This document shows positions 60,159 through 64,000 of a stretch of 64,000 nt of DNA, piece after piece. Under the pieces are notes generated by a model. The model had not been told where the DNA came from and made no database searches. It saw only the letters and a program-made list of their open reading frames with translations. Location of the stretch: positions 62,001 through 126,000 of the forward strand of contig FWCC01000235.1 in NCBI GenBank assembly GCA_900169235.1. The letters run 5' to 3'. This DNA is from Zarea fungicola. Lineage: Eukaryota > Ascomycota > Sordariomycetes > Hypocreales > Cordycipitaceae. The translations under genes and the position numbers were made by a program. Each line of letters starts with the position of its first letter. Position 1 is the first letter of the stretch.

Positions 60159-62199
60159 TTAGGAGCTGCAGCTGCACTGCATAGCCCTTTCAAATCTTGG
60201 CACGTCGCCAATCCATCGCTGCTCCTCTGCGTAGTCGCCATTCCACGTAGCACCATCAAATTCCTGTCCGGACCAGGCATCATTGAAGGGGTGTAGAGCC
60301 ATGTGCATGACACGGTCCAATACTCTTCGGTCACCCTCTTTTTCAACGCGGCGGATAATCTCGTCCAGGATCCAGCCACGCGGGACAAAATTTGGGTTCA
60401 CTTGCTTCATGGCCTGTATTCTCTCAGCCTCGGCACCTCCTGTCACGCCAGCCCCATCAGGTGACCAGTCTTCAACAACTCGATCGTGCCATTTGCTCAG
60501 CCATTTTGAAATGCGGTCGAGTGCCTCGCTCTCGCTGATAGAATTCGAAAGACCTTCGTTGTGAAAGAAGACTTTGGCCGTTCGCCGTCTGGCTTCCTCG
60601 GTCGATACATCGACCAGCTTGACACTGCTGAGACGGCGGAAGAAGTGACTGAAGTCCAGTTCAAACGCCTCCAGTGTATCAAGAGCCTCTGAGAAGAGAA
60701 TTTCAAAATCAGATTCCTTCTGCTGACGGAGTCCAAGCCGCGCAGTCATCAGCCGCTTGTATTCAGATAGGAACGTATGCTTAAACTCTTCACCGGCTTG
60801 TGTAATGAGTTTTTCAGCTCGCGCAATAATCTCATCTTCTTGTCCCTCTTTGACGCCTTCAGCCAGGTAGGACTCGCTATCGACATCGGAACCCATTCCC
60901 ATGAGCTCTCCTAAGACTTCGCCAAGTCTCACAAGATTCCACCAGATGATGGTTGGCTGGTTTCTGTAAGCATATCGTAGGGTGCCGTCGTCATGGTTCG
61001 GGGTATACGAGGGATCAAAGTTATCCATAAAAGCAAATGGGCCAAAGTCGATGGAAAGTCCGTAGACGGAAGTGTTATCAGTGTTCTGCATAAGTACACG
61101 TATTAGAGACTGCCAATATGCGCGCATTATCTGCATCACTTACCAACACTCCATTCATAAATCCGTAAGCCTGCCACTGCGCAACAACCAACGCGTTGCG
61201 TCTTACGATCTCTCTGTACAGCCTGGTGAACCTGTTTTCCGCACCGTCGGCGGGACCTTCGATAGTTTTCTCAGAAACGCTGCGAGCAGGCGGCGGCGCA
61301 TCGCCGGGCTTGTCTGGATTCTCAAGTCTGCCAGGCAATTTATCCCATCCCCCAAAGACCTCTTCAGCGACATATGTCGACAGCTGGCGAACCATCTTGC
61401 GGTCGCCTCTGGATCGCAAGAGATCAAAGGTGCCGAGACGTAGCCATGACTGTGCAAATCGCAAGACAATTGCACCGGGCTCTATCCTTTCGCGAAGTAC
61501 TCTCGATTCCGGAAGCAGGGTAAGTGATAGTGCGCGAGTTGTGGGGATCGAAAGAGCGTTCAGAGCCTCGGAAACAACAAACTCGCGGATACTGGATCTC
61601 AGTACAGCTTTACCATCAGCAAATCGCGAGTATGGAGTAATGCCGGCACCCTTCAGCTGTAGTTCATAACGGGCTTCGGTGGCGGGGTTTGTGGTTTCAA
61701 AGAGGGAAATGGCTCTGCCATCTCCGAGTTGTCCGGCCCATTGACCGAACTGATATCCGCCGTAGCACTGCGCCCATGGGTATCCGCCCTCCAGCTTGTC
61801 CTCGTCCCAACCATACAACTTATTTCCGGCGACAAATTGTCGAAATTCATCCGTCAATTTCTCGTCATCCTTGATACCGAGATCGCGCATGGCCGCAGGG
61901 CTCACACCTAACAGTTCGGGCTCTGCCTGCCTCTCAGGGCGCACCCAGGTAAAGAAGGCGTCGCGAACCATGCGCGGGCGAATCTCATCTCGGGCGGTCT
62001 TATGGGAAGAGGCGGGCGTGGGGAATAAAGGATCGGGCGGCAGTGACGACGTAAAAGTCCAGGACTTTGGCAGGTCGTTGAGAGGCTTGCCTTCATAAGA
62101 GAGCCGGCGCGCTGTGCGCCCCGAGCCGGTCGTAGCCATGTGGGAGATTAGGTGCTGTTTTCGCGCAATAGCCCTGCAAAGGCCGGTTCTGCGAAGCAT
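60159..62199 (-). CDS. FMP40: SelO/Fmp40 protein AMPylase, mitochondrial pseudokinase family
   Basis: Two exons: 61144..62199 and 60159..61085, with a 58-bp intron, giving 660 aa. The start is the first ATG (62199); the N-terminus MLRRTGLCRAIARKQHL is a plausible mitochondrial presequence. Motifs: YGGYQFGQWAGQLGDGRA, ELQLKGAGITPYSRFADGKA, RSSIREFVVSEAL, MNGVL-NTDNTSV (across the intron) and the DFG block IDFGPFAFMD. SelO enzymes bind ATP in a flipped orientation and AMPylate protein substrates; yeast Fmp40 acts in redox control in the mitochondrion. The protein ends MQCSCSS: Cys658, third from the end, occupies the place of selenocysteine in the animal enzyme, as expected for a fungus without Sec insertion. 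Confidence 0.94.
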
Positions 62200-63121
62200 C
62201 AACGGTAGTGTCTTGGTGATGTAGGGATTATCAACTTGCTAGGGCTGCGATTCCTTTTTCTTATATATGAGTGTGACTTCGCCGTGCTATGACGCAACCC
62301 ACAAGTCAGCGGCAAGTTGCAAGCTCGCATTTGGTCCATACTGGGCCGAACAGTGGCGGGATGAACGGTCGTGCGGAACCGAGCTCCGTGTCGTTTCAGT
62401 GGGTAACTATACATTCGAAGCCGACGGATATCGACAAGCGAGGAGCCGCGCTTTGTAGAGACTGGGAGTTTTTGGATGTTGTTATTTTAAAATTACGTTT
62501 CTGAAATTGAGTCGGTCTGCAGCGTTCAGTGGTAGACGGATTGATGCTGGCTGAGGCAACCACACCATCTCAAGTGTACATCTCATTAACCACCCGTAGC
62601 TGTCATAATTGAATGTTATGAATGCAATAAGGACAGAATGATATATAAAGCGGAACATGAGCCCAACATCTTAAATATATCATAAACATTGGGCCCTCGT
62701 ACATTATGTTTGCAGGCGACAGTGACCAGAGACTTCCGAGGCTTACCCTGGACGATAACGGAGAATAGGACAAATGCGTTCATAATTAACTACAAGTAAC
62801 TATAGGTATAAGTATACCTCTAGCTATCAATGCTACAATAATACACCGGCTGTAGAGATATTTTATCCCAAGGCGGGGGGGTACTGTAACTTAAATTTGA
62901 TGGCACGTCTTAGACTCCCGACTTCGGCGGCAGTGAAACTGTGAGACTGGTCACTGGCCGCTTCGCCAGAACGTTGTTGCGCCCGAGAGTCATACAAGAC
63001 AGCTTCGCACCATTTTCTTGGACAAAAGCCGACATCACACAACACGTCACAAAGCACACAAATTCCACACAAATTCCATCGCTACCCCACCGGTCAATTG
63101 GGGTTTAATTCAATCAAAACC
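62200..63121. other. Divergent intergenic between SelO and AGPR genes
   Basis: This 922-bp spacer contains both promoters. No acetylglutamate-kinase-like reading frame is present here. An imperfect CPC1/Gcn4-type half site (TGACTC on the minus strand) lies near 62986. A G7 tract occurs at 62875. Confidence 0.45.
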
Positions 63122-64000
63122 ATGCTCACTGCTACTTCTACGGCGGTGCGCATGGGCGCCCGCCGTGCTGCCCCGCGAGCTGCTTCGGCCCTCTTTACAC
63201 CAATTTCCAAGGTGTCCCTCGCCTCTCGATCCAAGGTGCTCGCAGCTCGTTCCCTTTCGTCCACCGCACGCCAATCCTTCACCGTCAACACGAACCCGAA
63301 CCCGCCTCTGAGCAAGAAGAACGCTTCCAACGATGCGCCGACCCGGATTGGTCTGATTGGGGCACGCGGCTACACCGGCCAGGCCCTGATCGATCTCCTG
63401 AACCAGCACCCGAACATGGACCTGCGCCATGTGTCTTCCCGCGAGCTCAAGGGCCAGGAGCTCAAGGGCTACACCAAGCGCAAAATCATCTATGAGAACC
63501 TGTCCCCCGAGGACGTCGCCCAGCTCGACAAGGACGGCAAGATTGACTGCTGGGTCATGGCTCTTCCCAATGGCGTCTGCAAGCCCTTCGTAGACGCCCT
63601 TGGCCAGACCTCGAGCTTGATCATTGACATCTCGGCCGACTACCGATTTGACGGCTCGTGGGGTGCGTATGGCCTCCCCGAACTCGGCCCCCGACCCAAG
63701 ATTGCCCAGTCGACGCGCATCAGCGTCCCTGGATGCTACTCGACGGCGGCACTCTTGGCCTTGTCCCCCATTGCCGAACATATTGGAGACTCACCAACCG
63801 TTTTCGGTGTGTCGGGGTACAGCGGCGCCGGCACAAAGCCCTCTCCCAAGAACGACGTTGCCCTTTTGCACGATAACCTCCTGCCCTGTAAGACTTTTGA
63901 TAAAACCTGCCCTGTAGCCATTAGCCTTTCTGGACACTGACACACATTGTTTAACAGACAGCTTGACTGGACACAAGCATGAGAAGGAAATCAGCCACCA
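63122..64000 (+). CDS. N-acetyl-gamma-glutamyl-phosphate reductase, mitochondrial; 3' end beyond window
   Basis: Two exons visible: 63122..63887 and 63958..>64000, with a 70-bp intron (T|AC makes Tyr; join DNLLP-YSLTGHKHEKEIS). Residues 1-60 are basic, rich in Arg/Ser/Ala, ending RSLSSTARQSF: a mitochondrial presequence. The reductase starts about residue 74 with IGLIGARGYTG (NADP-binding loop 80-86), then HVSSRELKG, VMALPNGVCKPF, DISADYRF and the active-site Cys205 in PGCYST, then VSGYSGAGTKPSPKND. It makes N-acetylglutamate semialdehyde in arginine synthesis. In yeast Arg5,6 and related fungal proteins an acetylglutamate kinase precedes this domain. Here the presequence joins the reductase directly. 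Because the 3' end is missing, a kinase placed C-terminally cannot be excluded. Confidence 0.88.

Overview
The window reads as nuclear DNA of a filamentous ascomycete, most probably a sordariomycete and perhaps a hypocrealean. The evidence is short GT-AG introns (mostly 49-155 bp) with CTAAC/CTGAC-type branch sites, a Ste11/Fmf-1-type HMG-box gene, a nuo78-type complex I subunit, a Dsc2-like protein and a Uds1 septation-type coiled-coil gene. No prokaryotic operon, phage, intact transposon, rRNA gene or CRISPR array was seen. I rebuilt gene models by hand from splice signals, reading-frame continuity and remembered family motifs. No alignment or transcript was available.

Layout, left to right: an HMG-box regulator cut by the left edge (-); 3.3 kb without genes; RVB1 AAA+ ATPase (-); a DMT/EamA transporter (-); TAF13 (-); an intron-containing tRNA-Met (CAT); a D-2-hydroxyacid dehydrogenase (-); a GIT1-like MFS permease (+) with a CACGTGGG phosphate-type box; a divergent pair encoding the two halves of the plant Tm-1 protein (TIM-barrel half -, UPF0261 half +); tRNA-Gly (TCC); a 16-kb stretch with no convincing gene (20.3-36.3 kb); a SOK1/TCP11 protein (+); a Uds1-family coiled-coil protein (-); a Dsc2/UBAC2-like rhomboid pseudoprotease (-); a mitochondrial PP2C (-); a PEX39-like KPWE protein (+); a PUF RNA-binding protein carrying an in-frame TAG (-); mitoribosomal mS33 (-); an Rnt1-type RNase III (+); complex I 78-kDa subunit with micro-exons (-); SelO/Fmp40 AMPylase (-); and, cut by the right edge, an N-acetyl-gamma-glutamyl-phosphate reductase (+).

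Most genes are dispersed housekeeping functions: transcription (TFIID, RVB1), RNA (PUF, RNase III) and mitochondrion (mS33, complex I, SelO, PP2C, AGPR). The least understood unit is the Tm-1-like pair at 17.1-19.9 kb. It shares one 624-bp intergenic region and probably makes a two-part enzyme of unknown chemistry. Other points to check are the in-frame stop in the PUF gene (which also creates a phase-compatible splice acceptor), the 15-nt complex I exon that carries an iron-sulfur cysteine, the AGPR that lacks its usual N-terminal kinase, and the gene-poor 16 kb.
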